Position numbers and translations under genes: made by a program. The notes under the pieces are model-generated. The model was given only the letters and a program-made list of their open reading frames with translations, did no database searches and had not been told where the DNA came from. Positions 1-11,864 of a DNA stretch of 64,000 nt are shown here, one piece after another. Origin of the DNA: Siphonodentalium dalli (Eukaryota > Mollusca > Scaphopoda > Gadilida > Siphonodentaliidae); assembly GCA_032622095.1 (NCBI GenBank), contig CP136061.1, positions 47,499,797 to 47,563,796 on the forward strand, in the 5' to 3' direction. The stretch's first letter is position 1; each line of letters starts with the position of its first letter.

Positions 1-1311
1 ATGGGTACACATAAAAATCAGGCAATGAGAACAATTTCAACTTATATGTGGTGTAAAATTTCCAACTGATGATGTTCCCGACATAACGTTCGTTCGGGTG
101 GGGTGTGACTGAGTCACACGTGGGGTGTGTATATGCCGTGTAAATAATTCAGAAACACCCAATATAAATACGTGGATTTAGGTGAAGACTGGATATAGGC
201 GACTCCCAGCTTTAATCCAACAAAATTGTATTTTGTGGACACACATACATGGTAATGTTATGGGTGCCAACACCAGCCCATGATAACAGCATATTGTGTC
301 AAGATCAAGTTGAGCGGACGACTATTTAGATTTATTTTTATTTAGTAAATTGCGCACCTCTCTGCTTATGGACATGAAAGCTCTACAATTTTCAAGCTGT
401 ACCCAGTCACGTGGTGAGAGGTGTGGGAGTTAAAAATTCCATTACCGAGACAGCAGCAGTTAGAAATTTCATGTCTGAGACATCAGTTGGAAATTTTAAA
501 TTGGAAAAATGGACTCCAATTATTCTGATATTTCAATCTGGCAGCCAATACATTGTATGAATTATGTTATTTTTAGACCAAGAGTTGAATAAATTTCGGC
601 TGTTGATTAAAACTACAACCCCACCGCCCTTCTTTGAAAGTGGGGGTATAATTACCCAATTATTTGGAACTCAGAATACAGCAAGACCATATCACACATG
701 AAGTGTACATACAAATATTCAGCTTGAATAGTTCAAAGTAGCAAATACCAGAGAATACCATTGGAATACCACACGCCAACATGTCAGTTCCCCAGGTGTA
801 CTTTAATTTCAAAGGTACATGCAGGTATAGGGACATCTCTACATCTTGAATCTCAGACGTCACTAATGGTTAAAGCTTTGATAGACAAACTGCTAGACAG
901 CATTTGCAACAAGACATTAATCTGATAAGTTTTGTACCTTTTGTGCACGCTCATGACTTGATGCATATTTACACAGCGTCATCTCAATAATAATGGGATT
1001 ATAAATGGGACAGAAATTAATTCATGAAAATTTGCACAAGTAGAGAACCATTTGAATGACAGTCGTGCTAAATGAGGCATCACTTCATACCTGTATATTA
1101 TGAAAAGGGACACAAAATTTGTCAAAAGCGTACTTAGTTATAAAGGTGTTAAATTGCAGGGGCGAAATTGATAATAAACGTCAAAATAAATTATATGGTC
1201 TGGCTACTGTTGGAAACTGTATTTCAGATCTATCATGCACAGCAGGATGTGTGTAAGAGATGTAAATGATTATGTAACCTTTGTATGATGTTGAAACATG
1301 GTTAAGGGTCT
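1..1311. other. Stretch without recognised gene
   Basis: AT-rich sequence with no conserved reading frame on either strand and no exon-like block flanked by splice signals that I can recognise. No repeat family known elsewhere in the window was seen here. Confidence 0.5.
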
Positions 1312-1316
1312 TGATT

Positions 1317-1338
1317 GGGGGGGGGGGGGGGGGGGGGG
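1317..1338. repeat. Poly-G tract
   Basis: A run of 22 consecutive G residues on the plus strand. Shorter G or C runs occur near 4087 and 47060. Such tracts are length-variable and error-prone, so the exact count is uncertain. Confidence 0.9.
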
Positions 1339-1438
1339 TCCAGCTTCAAATGCCCAAAAATAATGTTAAACACTAAAATTATTGGTGGTGAAAAGTAATA
1401 GATCTAAAAAATAAATATCTGATCATGCTGAACTTTGA

Positions 1439-1507
1439 TGGGTTGGTTCCTCGACTCAAATCAGATATTTGTTTACACCCGAAGCCAAGGAAATAGTAAT
1501 TGCGAGC
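1439..1507 (+). repeat. Fragment of foldback family D
   Basis: This segment resembles 57070-57145: both read roughly ggttcctcgactcaaatca, then a T-rich stretch, then ccaa-g-aaatagtaatt. The complete copy at 56806-57176 shows it is a piece of a foldback MITE with TTTAAAGGTACTCAATCC ends. Confidence 0.6.
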
Positions 1508-1569
1508 GTTAATTCGGATTATGCATCTTTAAACTGTGGCTGAAATGAAGTAGGGTGATATATTCAAAT

Positions 1570-1860
1570 ATTGGTATAAAATAATAAATATGAGTCGAAG
1601 GCACGGAAATGCTTCTATAAATTAATATTGATTTTATATAAATATTTTCTTACATAATGCAATAATAAGGTGGGACATTTTTCGTTACTATTTTTAGAAC
1701 TTTTCTAGATAGAATTATCCCGAACGCGGCCCATAAAATGTTGCAAATTGAATGTATGTATGACATGTATATTATACCAAAAAAATTGAAATAAAATCAA
1801 TATTAATTGATAGAAGCATTTCTGGACAGGTGACGTTGATTCATATTTATTATTGTATAC
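1570..1860. repeat. Foldback (inverted repeat) element
   Basis: The left arm (about 1577-1640) and right arm (about 1786-1857) are imperfect reverse complements. Both contain the block aaatgcttct-ta-attaatattgatttta. The loop is roughly 140 bases. It looks like a small foldback MITE; no target duplication was identified. Confidence 0.6.
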
Positions 1861-2853
1861 CCAGGCAACTATAAACGAAAGATTAGACACTGTAGCTCAA
1901 CTTGGGACGGAGTTTATTTTTTGCTGAGCAACGAATATGATGAAGAAGAGGGAAAGCCACAATGTTACAGTAAAGGTCTTGTATTGTGTAGATGAAATTA
2001 TTTTCATTTGAAACATTTCAACAACAAATGTGGACTGCAGGGTGTGCAGATGGATTACAATTTGAAATCCATGATGGGTGCTGGCAGCCATGTTTTAAAA
2101 TGAGTTTCGAAAATAATCGATGGCTCCAATCTAGAGGCCACCCCAAAGATCCACATGAAGTTTGGTGACAATTGGATGAGGAATGGGGCCTGTAGGGTGT
2201 GCCGAAGGATTTAGTCATGCAAAGTGTAAAATCAAAAATGGCCGCTGGCAGCCATGTTATTTAACAAATTTCGGGAATAATCGATGGCTTCCATCTAGAG
2301 TTCATCCCGAAGATCCATATGAAGTTTGGTGACGATTAGTGTTGAAACGATTAATCGATTAGTCGAAATCGACGCGATTATTAAATTAGTCGATCCCGAA
2401 ATATGCTAGTCGACTAGGCGAGAAAAAGCACTACCTAAGTGCTATCATGACAGCAGTGCCATTGCATGGCAATATTATCACGTAATCTGTAACTGTTAAT
2501 ACATATTAACTTCTTAGAGCTTATTGCATTGTTCCTTTAACCCAATATACGTACACATAACACTGTATCATTATACAAGCACAAGGGCCCTGCCCTTGCA
2601 AGTTAAACTTTTTGTGGGGTCCTGTTGATATATATATATATTATAATTATATTGAATACGAAATAAATCTTATTATTGAATCTTAACGATGCCACTGCCA
2701 GTCATGCACGAGCGGTGAACTCCATGACCTGAACTGAACCCAATGTATGCACATGTACCGGTATGCGCGGTTACTTTTATGTTGATCATCAAAGACACAA
2801 AGTGTCGCTGCCGACCGAACTTCTGAACACTGTCTAGTTCAATGGGAACAATT

Positions 2854-3860
2854 GACCACGGCGACGTACTTAGTGAAAAATAACAAAAATTTGGGTCGAA
2901 AAGTTCGAAATGCCTCGAAATTAGGCAATGTCTAAAAAATGAAGGGGAAATGTCCCCAATGGGTGTAAATTCTCAAGTGGCCAGCTGGGCGGAACATTTT
3001 GGGCCGAAAAGTTTTTGGGTCGAGTTCGTAAAAGTGGTCCGAAAAAGTGTCCGACCTGTGCTCGGTCCGATTTTTTTGGGAAAATGTGGCAAATGACGCA
3101 AAATTCTCAAGTGGCCAGCTGGGCGGAAAATTTTGGGTCGAAAATGTTTTGGGTCGAGTTGGTAAAAGTGGTCCGAAAAAGTGTTCGACCTGTGCTCGGT
3201 CCGATTTTTTGGGGAAAATGTGGCAAATGACCACGGCAACGTACTTAGTGAAAAATAACAAAAATTTGGGCCGAAAATTTCGAAATGCCTCGAAATTAGG
3301 CAAAGTCTAAAAAATGAAGGGGAAATGTCCCCAATGGGTGCAAATTCTCAAGTGGTCAGCTGGGCGGAACATTTTGGGCCGAAAAGTTTTTGGGTCGAGT
3401 TCGTAAAAGTGGTCCGAAAAAGTGTCCGACCTGTGCTCGGTCCGATTTTTGGGGGAAAATGTGGCAAATGACGCCAAATTCTCATGTGGCCAGCTGGGCG
3501 GAATATTTTGGGTCGAAAATGTTTTGGGTCGAATTGGTAAAAGTGGTCCGAAAAAGTGTCTGACCTGTGCTCGGTCCGATTTTTTGGGGAAAATGTGGCA
3601 AATGACCACGGCAACGTACTTGGTGAAAAATAACAAAAATTTGGGTCGAAATGCCTCGAAAGTAGGCAAAGTCTAAAAAATGAAGGGGAAATGTCCCCAA
3701 TGGGTGCAAATTCTCAAGTGGTCAGCTGGGCGGAACATTTTGGGCCGAAAAGTTTTTGGGTCGAGTTCGTAAAAGTGGTCCGAAAAAGTGTCCGACCTGT
3801 GCTCGGTCCGATTTTTTGGGGAAAATGTGGCAAATGACGCCAAATTCTCAAGTGGCCAGC
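2854..3860 (+). repeat. Left arm of inverted satellite-like array
   Basis: About 2.7 copies of a 375-base unit: the landmark gaccacgg recurs at 2854, 3229 and 3604. Each unit contains two related sub-units of roughly 130 bases sharing ctcaagtggccagctgggcg and gacctgtgctcggtccgatt. The same sequence occurs in reverse orientation at 4514-6165. The many long frames on both strands here come from the repeat, not from genes. Confidence 0.9.
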
Positions 3861-3884
3861 GGACCACTTTTACGAACTCGACCC

Positions 3885-4513
3885 ATGTGTAATAATCATG
3901 TTTTATGATGCCATTTGGAATTTTGGATATACAATTTGTGAGAATACGTGTAACACTTTGAGAGCAAGAGTATTCTCTATTCCCACCAAATATCCACAGA
4001 GGGTTTCACATCACTTTAACCTGGGCAACCCTGCTAGTATATGTATAATCTTGAGTGTAACCAAACCGATGGATATTTCACTTTATGGGGGGGGGGGGGG
4101 GTCGTCTCGATATATATGGAAGAAATATAGCAATCAGCATGTCCGTCCGTGCGTACCGATAGATTTACAAAAGTGTAAACACTGGGTTCGGTATACAGAA
4201 CGTGACTCTAACATATTTCCTTCTTATCTGCTCAAGTAGTAATGATGTATATCAGTGTCTGTCGGGCGTCAGATATGTATCGTGCAGTTGAATTATTCCA
4301 ACCACAAATCACTCAACACCATATATAAACAACCGTCATCGTACAGTACCTGACAAACTTTATAAGACATTTATGTCCGTAAATCACAAATCGGCTCTTG
4401 TTTGGATTTGAATGGGCTATATTCGTATTTGTTGGGCGACAGATGTGACCCAGTTTGCCATAACATTAACAAGCTGAGCAACATGATGTCCATGCTGCGA
4501 TGTAAGGAGTACA
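3885..4513. other. Spacer between the two array arms
   Basis: Single-copy-looking sequence with a G run near 4087. A short piece in the opposite orientation (3861-3884, ggaccacttttacgaactcg) marks the switch point just before it. Frames here show no recognisable protein. Confidence 0.6.
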
Positions 4514-6165
4514 TTTTCGACCCAAACTTTTCCGCCCAGCTGGCCACTTGAGAATTTGGCGTCATTTGCCACATTTTCCCCAAAAAATCGGACCGAGCAC
4601 AGGTCGGACACTTTTTCGGACCACTTTTACCAACTCGACCCAAAAACTTTTCGGCCCAAAATGTTCCGCCCAGCTGGTCACTTGAGAATTTGCACCCATT
4701 GGGGACATTTCCCCTTCATTTTTTAGACTTTGCCTAATTTCGAGGCATTTCGAACTTTTCGACCCAAATTTTTTCGGCCCAAATTTTTGTTATTTTTCAC
4801 TAAGTACGTTGCCGTGGTCATTTGCCACATTTTCCCAAAAAAATCGGACCGAGCACAGGTCGGAACTTTTTCGGGCCACTTTTACCAACTCGACCCAAAA
4901 CATTTTCGACCCAAAATTTTCCGCCCAGCTGGCCACTTGAGAATTTGGCGTCATTTGCCACATTTTCCCCAAAAAATCGGATCGAGCACAGGTCGGACAC
5001 TTTTTCGGACCACTTTTACGAACTCGACCCAAAAACTTTTCGGCCCAAAATGTTCCGCCCAGCTGGCCACTTGAGAATTTGCACCCATTGGGGACATTTC
5101 ACCTTCATTTTTTAGACTTTGCCTAATTTCGAGGCATTTCGAACTTTTCGGCCCAAATTTTTGTTATTTTTCACTAAGTACGTTGCCGTGGTCATTTACC
5201 ACATTTTCCCAAAAAAATCGGACCGAGCACAGGTCGGACACTTTTTCGGACCACTTTTACGAACTCGACCCAAAAAATATTCGTCCCAAAATGTTCCGCC
5301 CAGCTAGCCACTTGAGAATTTGCACCCATTGGGGACATTTCACCTTCATTTTTTAGACTTCATTTCGACCCAAATTTTTGTTATTTTTCACTATGTACGT
5401 TGCCGTGGTCATTTGCCACATTTTCCCAAAAAAATCGGACCGAGCACAGGTCGGACACTTTTTCGGACCACTTTTACCAACCCGACCCAAAACATTTTCG
5501 ACCCAAAATTTTCCGCCCAGCTGGCCACTTGAGAATTTGCACCCATTGGGGACATTTCACCTTCATTTTTTAGACTTTGCCTAATTTCGAGGCATTTCGA
5601 ACTTTTCGACCCAAATTTGTTCGGCCCAAATTTTTGTTATTTTTCACTAAGTACGTTGCCGTGGTCATTTGCCACATTTTCCCAAAAAAATCGGACCGAG
5701 CACAGGTCGGACACTTTTTCGAACCACTTTTACCAACTCGACCCAAAATTTTCCGCCCAGCTGGCCACTTGAGAATTTGCACCCATTGGGGACATTTCAC
5801 CTTCATTTTTTAGACTTTGCCTAATTTCGAGGCATTTCGAACTTTTCGACCCAAATTTGTTCGGCCCAAATTTTTGTTATTTTTCACTAAGTACGTTGCC
5901 GTGGTCATTTGCCACATTTTCCCAAAAAAATCGGACCGAGCACAGGTCGGACACTTTTTCGGACCACTTTTACCAACTCGACCCAAAACATTTTCGACCC
6001 AAAATTTTCCGCCCAGCTGGCCACTTGAGAATTTGGCGTCATTTGCCACATTTTCCCCAAAAAATCGGACCGACCACAGGTCGGACACTTTTTCGGACCA
6101 CTTTTACCAACTCGACCCAAAAACTTTTCGGCCCAAAATGTTCCGCCCAGCTGCCACTTACGAAT
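4514..6165 (-). repeat. Right arm of inverted satellite-like array
   Basis: Reverse-complement copies of the left-arm unit, with shortened units: the landmark catttgccacattttccc recurs at roughly 215-380 base intervals. With the left arm this makes a palindromic structure with at least 1 kb of potential stem, expected to give double-stranded RNA if transcribed through. Confidence 0.9.
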
Positions 6166-7104
6166 TTGGGGACATTTGCCACACTTTCCGATATTTTGCG
6201 AATAAGGAATAAGGAATAAGTAACAAAATTCACGTTGCTCGAGACTTGCCTATTTATTTCCTGGTTACCGGCGACAATTTTTTTTATATAAAATGTTTTA
6301 TTACCTGCATTCCCCAAACCATGAGGAGGTTGCAGGAGAGCCTGGTTTAAGACATCAAATTGGGAGACTTACGGGCAAAACGGGAGATTATATAGTTCAC
6401 GTGCTTTCTGTTTTAACGTTCTGAAACGAAGAGTTGGATACTCAAAACTGCACATGGCCCTTTTTATACGTCATATGGGCATAGAAACGGGAACTCTTAG
6501 AAGGGGTCCGACTAGTCGACTAGTAGTCGATTACCTCTGGCGACTAGTCGATTCCATAAAAACGCTAATCGTTTCAACACTAGTGACGATCGTATGAGGA
6601 ATGTGGCATGTAGGTTGTGCTGAAAGATATAGTCATGCAAAGAGCAAAATCCAAAATGGCTGCCGCCTTTCATTTTTTCTAAGAATTTTGAAGAAAAAAA
6701 ATGATGGCTCCCATCTAGAAGTCACCATGAAGATCCATATAAAGTTTAGTGATGATCGGATGAGGGATGTGGTTTGTAGGGTGTGCCAAAGGATTTAGTC
6801 ATGCTAAGAGTAAAATCCAAGATGGCTGCCGCCTTTCATTTTTTTTCTCGAAAAAATCAATGTCTCCCATCTAGAGGTCACCACAAAGACCCATACGAAG
6901 TTTGGTAATGATCGTATGAGGGATGTGGTCTGTAGAAATTGTTGACAGACGCACTGACGGACACCAACCCACGACAATAGCTCAAATTTTACAAAGTAAA
7001 GTTGAGCTAAAAACTTGTTATAGGAAGAGATAGAACATCTTTAACCTTGGCTCCAGAAATTTCAAACTGCTGTTTCAGGTATGAATTAAAAAGACAAAAT
7101 GAAA

Positions 7105-8181
7105 GTGTCAATGACACTGTAGCTCAACTTGGGGAAGCATTAATAATGTTATGCTGAGCAGTCAATAGAATGATACAGGAGTCAATGAAAGTGTCAATGA
7201 CACTGTAGCTCAACTTGGAATGGGAATAATTTCAGGTGTTACAGTCTATGGAGTGATTAGGAATGTGGAAAGTTGAAATGTCTAGTTATGCAAAGAGTAA
7301 AATCCAAGATGGCCACTGGCAGCCATGTTTTTTTGCCGAATGACCCCAAAATGACTCATTCCCATCTACATGTCCATAATTAACTTCCAAGACAAATTTC
7401 ATGATGATCAGACGAACACTCCGGTCTGTAGCCCATGCTTATGGATTGAATTTTGAAATCCAAGATGGCCACTGGTGGCCATGTTTTTATGCTGAATGAC
7501 CCCAAAATGACTTGTTCCCATCTACATGTCAATGTCAACAGCCATGACAAATTTCATAATGATCCGACCAAAGGTATGACCTGTAGCCTGTGTCAAAGGA
7601 TTTAGTCATGCAAAGAGTAAAATCCAAGATGGCGGCTATGTTTTTTGACCGAATGACCCCAAAATGACTCGTTCCCATCTATATCTCATTGTCAACATCT
7701 GTGACAAATTTCATGATGATCCGACAAAAGGTATGACCTCTAGCCCATGCCAAAGGATTTAGTCATGCAAAGAGTAAAATCCAAGATGGCTGCTGGCGGC
7801 CATGTTTTTTGGCCGAACGACCCCAAAATTATTTGTTCCCATCTACATGTCAATATTAACATCGATGACAAATTTCATGATGATCAGACGAACAGTACAA
7901 ACTGCAGCCCGTTCTAAAGGATTGAATTTTGAAATCCAAGATGGCCACCAGCGGCCATGTTTTTTTGACGAATGACCCCAAAATGACTCGTTCCCATCTA
8001 CATCTCAACAGCTATGACAAATTTCATAATGATCAGACCAAAGGTAGACCTGTGGCCCGTGCTAAAGGAAATTGTTGACGAATCACACACGCACACACAG
8101 ATGAAGGATACCAAGCCATGACAATAGGTCAAACTTTACAAATTAGTAGCTCAAACTTTACAAAGTAAAGTTGAGCTAAAA
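7105..8181. repeat. Second copy of the TAGCTCAACTT-ended repeat family
   Basis: Opens with cactgtagctcaacttgg (again at about 7198, suggesting a nested or duplicated start) and closes with aaagttgagctaaaa. Internal sub-repeats of about 150-160 bases carry gaccccaaaatgact, cccatctacatgtcaatg and aatccaagatggc. No gene. Confidence 0.65.
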
Positions 8182-8958
8182 AGTTTCAGTAAATGAATTG
8201 TATTGTGTAATGAAATTAATTTAATTTAAAACAATTCTCCATTAAATGTTGGCTGCAGGGTGTGCCTATTGATTCAAATGTGAAATCCAAGATGGCTCCA
8301 GGCTCCAATATGTTTAAAAAAAAATTCGGAAAAATTGGACAGCTTGCATCTAGAGGTAACACCAAAGAACCATATGAAGTTTGGATGAGGGATGTGGCTA
8401 AAGGATTTAAAGAGTAAAATCAAAGATGGCCGCTGGCGACCACGTTTTGTAACAAAATTTGGAAAATATCGTTGGCTCCCATCTGGAGGTCACCCTTAAG
8501 ATCCTTATGAAGTTTGGTGCGATTGGATGTGGCCTGTAGGTTGAGCCGAGGGATTTAGTCATGCAAAGAGTACAATCCAAGATGGCCACTGGCAGTCATG
8601 TTTTTTAACGAACTTCGGAACACATCGTCGGCTCCTATCTAGAGGAATGTGATCTGTAGGGTGTGCCAAAGGATTTAGTCATGTAAAGAGTAAAATTCAA
8701 GATGGTTGCCGGCAGCCATGTTTTTCTACGAAAATCGCTAAAATTTAATAGCTCCCATCTGGAGGTGATCCTAAACAAGCCTGTAAATTTTCAAAACATT
8801 TCTCCAATAAATTCGGGCTGCAGGGTGTGCCAATGGATTCAAAATTGAAATCCAAAATGGCTCCCATCATGGGGTCACCCCGAAGATCCATATGAAGTTT
8901 GGTGATGATCGGATGAGGGATGTGACCTGTAGGGCCAAAGTCAAGTTGAGCTAAAAAG
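8182..8958. repeat. Third, more diverged copy of the same repeat family
   Basis: Shares ggatttagtcatgcaaagag, aatccaagatgg and cccatctagaggt with 1886-7012 and ends at gttgagctaaaaagg near 8958. No gene. Confidence 0.6.
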
Positions 8959-9312
8959 GGGATAACAAAAAATCTGAACACGCTCATAACTGCAGGTGTA
9001 CAGTTAGTACGGTTAGTATCCGTGCCAAATTTCTAAAATCAATTGATTGGAAAATGTAGGATTCCCTGCTCCACAACTTCACTGCAAGGGGTGGGGGTAT
9101 AGTTATGATTAATGAAAGAACAATTTCTCCAACCTACCAGTATGCTGTCAACTGTATGGCGGGACACTAAATGCATGGCAGGACATAATACAAATGGATG
9201 TAATGAGATAGAGGGGATGTCTGTAAGGCATAAGTAAGAGTAAGGTAAATGTAGATCATGCCATGAATCTCTACTGTGGCTGATATGGGAGGCCAAATTC
9301 ACATTTAATAAT

Positions 9313-9415
9313 GAATTGCGCTTAAGCGCAAATAGGGCATTTACGCTTAAGCGTATTTAATTACGCTTAAGCGCAATCAATTGCGCTTAAGCGCAATCAA
9401 TTGTGCTTAAGCATA
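9313..9415. repeat. Cluster of gcgcttaagcgc palindromes
   Basis: Five copies of a perfect or near-perfect palindrome built on CTTAAG with flanking GCGC, spaced about 20 bases apart. Two more are at 10438-10482 in the opposite end of the same element. They are likely subterminal repeats of the transposon. Confidence 0.75.
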
Positions 9416-9709
9416 ATTGTGACTACTATCTAACCTACCCATAATCTATTAGCATGACCTGGTGTAACACCTAGCAACACAAGATGAGCATTGGGCTAAT
9501 TTTTACCTGTACTCAACAGTCAACTGTGAGTATGTGTTCAACAAGGAGAATCCCTAATTACATATTATCAGCATCCCTCTATCCAAAGAATTGATGTCGC
9601 CTTCCTGGAATTCTTAGTAATTTTTTGTATGATGTTTTTAATGTATTTTTGCACAGATTTTAGCCTATACATTCATGCGGTGTCACTGCATGAGGGCTTT
9701 CTTACCTCA

Positions 9710-9919
9710 TACAGTAATGCTCTAATTAATCGACTTCTTAACCACAGCAGAATTATGGGTAACGTTTCAGGATTTAGTCGAAAATATGGCTTGTTGCCAT
9801 TCATCGAAAAGCTCTCGAGAGCTTTCCAATGGCAACAAGCCATATTTCCGTCTAAATCCTGAAAAGTTATCCATAATTCTGCTGTGGTTAAGGAGTCGCT
9901 TAATTAGAGCATTACTGTA
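9710..9919. repeat. Foldback MITE, family F
   Basis: A palindrome of about 210 bases with ends TACAGTAATGC and GCATTACTGTA and arms containing accacagcagaattatggg and atatggcttgttgccattca. Other copies: 32747-33349 (interrupted), 45475-45654 and 53525-53682. Confidence 0.8.
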
Positions 9920-10619
9920 TGGTTTACTTATTGACTTAAATCAGGGGGAAAAAACTCTATTTTCATATTATCAGCATCCCTGTCCAAAAAATGGTGTGTA
10001 ATCACTGGAGCTTTGGTGTCTCAGTCCTGGAGCTCTAGTTTTTCTTATTAAATCAGCATCTCTTGCACAAATCTATAGTATTTCCATGATCATATAGTGT
10101 GAATGTGGTGTCACCGAGGGCTTGCTTCCCTCATATGGTGTGCCTGTATACTCGAAAATTTAAGAAAATCAATGTCGCCCCGACTAATACAGAAAGTAAT
10201 GCTATTGCAAGTAGCCCCAACTAATATATACCGAAGATAATATAATGCCATCACCAGTCGCTCCAAATAAAACAGAAGGTGATACTATTGCGAGTCAGCC
10301 ATTTTGATAAAGAAGTTGGGCTAGCTCCCTACCCAATCAAACCAATGAAACCAAGAGGTGACATGTCAATAGGAGTTAATGCTAAGTTATGGAGAAACCT
10401 ATTTATTCACCAGGGGTGTTTTGTTACATATAACCATGAATTGCGCTTAAGCACAATTGATTGCGCTTAAGCACAATTAATTATTAAATGTGAATTTGGC
10501 CTCCCATAGGCTGATGCCCTTATATACATATCATATTCCACCAGTACAAAACCTGGGAACTTTTTGAAGATTTAACAGGGAACCTTATAAAGTCGAAAAC
10601 AGAACACAGGAAATATATT

Positions 10620-10830
10620 TCTTATATAGTTATTATCTGTTCCATAATCTTCACTGTACTGTACTTCACTGTAGGTGGTATCGCAATATACATTGAATTA
10701 ATTCCCAGGAGAAATTCCATAATTGTAAGCGACGCAAAGAAAAATCGCCCACCAAAGTAACTTAAATCGTGAAATTTAGAATTGGGACCTTCACCTACAG
10801 TGAAATACATTATTAACAGGTCAGGCACAT
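10620..10830. repeat. Foldback MITE, family B
   Basis: The arms tacttcactgtaggtg and cacctacagtgaaatac are reverse complements. The inside holds cattgaatta-ttccca and aattgtaagc-acgcaaa, shared with 20780-21130 and 54840-55010. No coding content. Confidence 0.6.
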
Positions 10831-10834
10831 CCTG

Positions 10835-11345
10835 AATTCCACTATTATAGTGGTGGTATATGACTATAACATATTAATATTTCCTTTAATTGCATCGGGA
10901 ATAGAAGACGGCGCATACCAGTGCACAGCCAAATGTCACTCTTAACAACATCGCAGCGAATGAACAGTCTTCTGACAAAATTTGTTGTGCAATCTTTTGC
11001 GCCAGCTTTGTTATTCAATAATATTATAATATTACTAATATATGTCTATCTAAATGACAATAACATGATGACTCAATCGCTCCTTCATAACAACATTTAA
11101 ACTAATTGCATGCTAATTGAGTTGGTTCTCGTGTGCCATCATGATTAATCATTCTCCTGGACAAAATATATGGATACCGAATTAGTGCGACACTGATTTT
11201 GAATAATATTTGTGATGTATGATTTTGGATTATCCCTCTTTTATCAAATTAACAAAATGGTAATGGGCATATACCTCTATAATAGTGGAATTCAGTTTAT
11301 CACATAATTTGGCCATAAAAGCAGTTTCATAATTATCGGTAATAG
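10835..11345. other. Stretch without recognised feature
   Basis: AT-rich sequence between a foldback element and the LINE. I see no exon, RNA gene or repeat that I can name. In-frame stops end the LINE frame at about 11345, so no endonuclease domain can be read here. Confidence 0.4.
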
Positions 11346-11864
11346 ACACAAAAAAGAACAAACTGGAAAAAATGTGATTTAGTCCTCTACAGACAGCATA
11401 TAGACAAAACCAATCACCTAACACAGACCACTATACACAATAATCTGGAAGAATCCATTGTGAAGTTTGGCCAAATGATAATAAGCGCAGCAGAGAAAGC
11501 CACACCTGCCAAAAGGCATAAAAAAAGCTCCAATGGTAAAAAGCAATGGAACCCCAGTATAGCCAGTGCGATACAAGAAAGTAAAAAGGCCCATTATCAA
11601 TGGAAAACGGCAGGTAGGCCAGTTGACACAAATAATCCACTTAAAATGGCAAAAATGGCCACTAAAAAGAAATTAAGATGCACACAAAGGCAACAAATGG
11701 CTGCAGAGAGAACCCAACTATATGATGAAATCTCTCAAGCCAATGCATCTAATGATCAAGTACTATTCTATAAACTTATAAACAAACAAAGGCTCACCAA
11801 GAGTGTAGTCACTGAGTATATTGAAATAGATGGACACCGAACAGATGATGGATGGGTGGTTTAA
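11346..11864 (+). pseudogene. LINE ORF2 linker fragment (frame broken from RT)
   Basis: This open stretch has no genuine start; it is the continuation of a frame whose upstream part is lost. It contains a KTNWKK-type segment of the kind that follows the endonuclease in LINE ORF2, then a lysine-rich helical stretch (NPSIASAIQESKKAHYQWK). It ends at a stop at 11864, overlapping the RT frame by 35 bases in a different register. A small indel near 11835-11850 separated the two parts of one original protein. Confidence 0.65.

Larger units (their letters stand above)
2337..6582. mobile_element. Non-autonomous hAT-type DNA transposon, 4.2 kb
   Basis: Both ends begin TAGTGTTGAAACGATTA (17 identical bases), followed by several copies of a GACTAGTCGACTA-like subterminal motif. 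The element is flanked by a perfect 8-bp duplication GTGACGAT (2329-2336 and 6583-6590). An 8-bp duplication and TAGTGTTG-type ends are established marks of the hAT superfamily. No transposase reading frame is visible. The inside is mostly a long inverted array (2854-3860 against 4514-6165) around a roughly 650-base spacer. The element sits inside an older repeat family. Confidence 0.85.
1886..7012. repeat. Degenerate interspersed repeat, interrupted by a hAT element
   Basis: Starts with cactgtagctcaacttgg and ends with aaagttgagctaaaa, so its ends carry a short inverted TAGCTCAACTT. The inside is made of roughly 130-190 base sub-repeats with the phrases aagtttggtga-gatcggatgag, ggatttagtcatgcaaagag and aatccaagatggc. 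The hAT-type element 2337-6582 is inserted in it; removing that element restores the sub-repeat. No coding potential; ORFs here are repeat shadows. Confidence 0.7.
9284..10508. mobile_element. TIR DNA element, 1.2 kb, 6-bp duplication
   Basis: Ends are inverted repeats beginning TATGGGAGGCCAAATTCACA (about 30 matching bases), continuing into gcgcttaagcgc-type palindromes on both sides. It is flanked by GGCTGA at 9278-9283 and 10509-10514. No transposase frame is visible, so it is non-autonomous. It contains an unrelated foldback (9710-9919). The superfamily is not assigned; a 6-bp duplication does not fit the commonest families cleanly. Confidence 0.75.

Noticed and set aside
2932-6317. Many overlapping frames of 60-130 codons on both strands (peptides such as HFPKKIGPSTGRTLFRTTF)
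   Set aside because: They are translations of the inverted satellite array in all registers; the same text appears on both strands and no start or splice context supports them.
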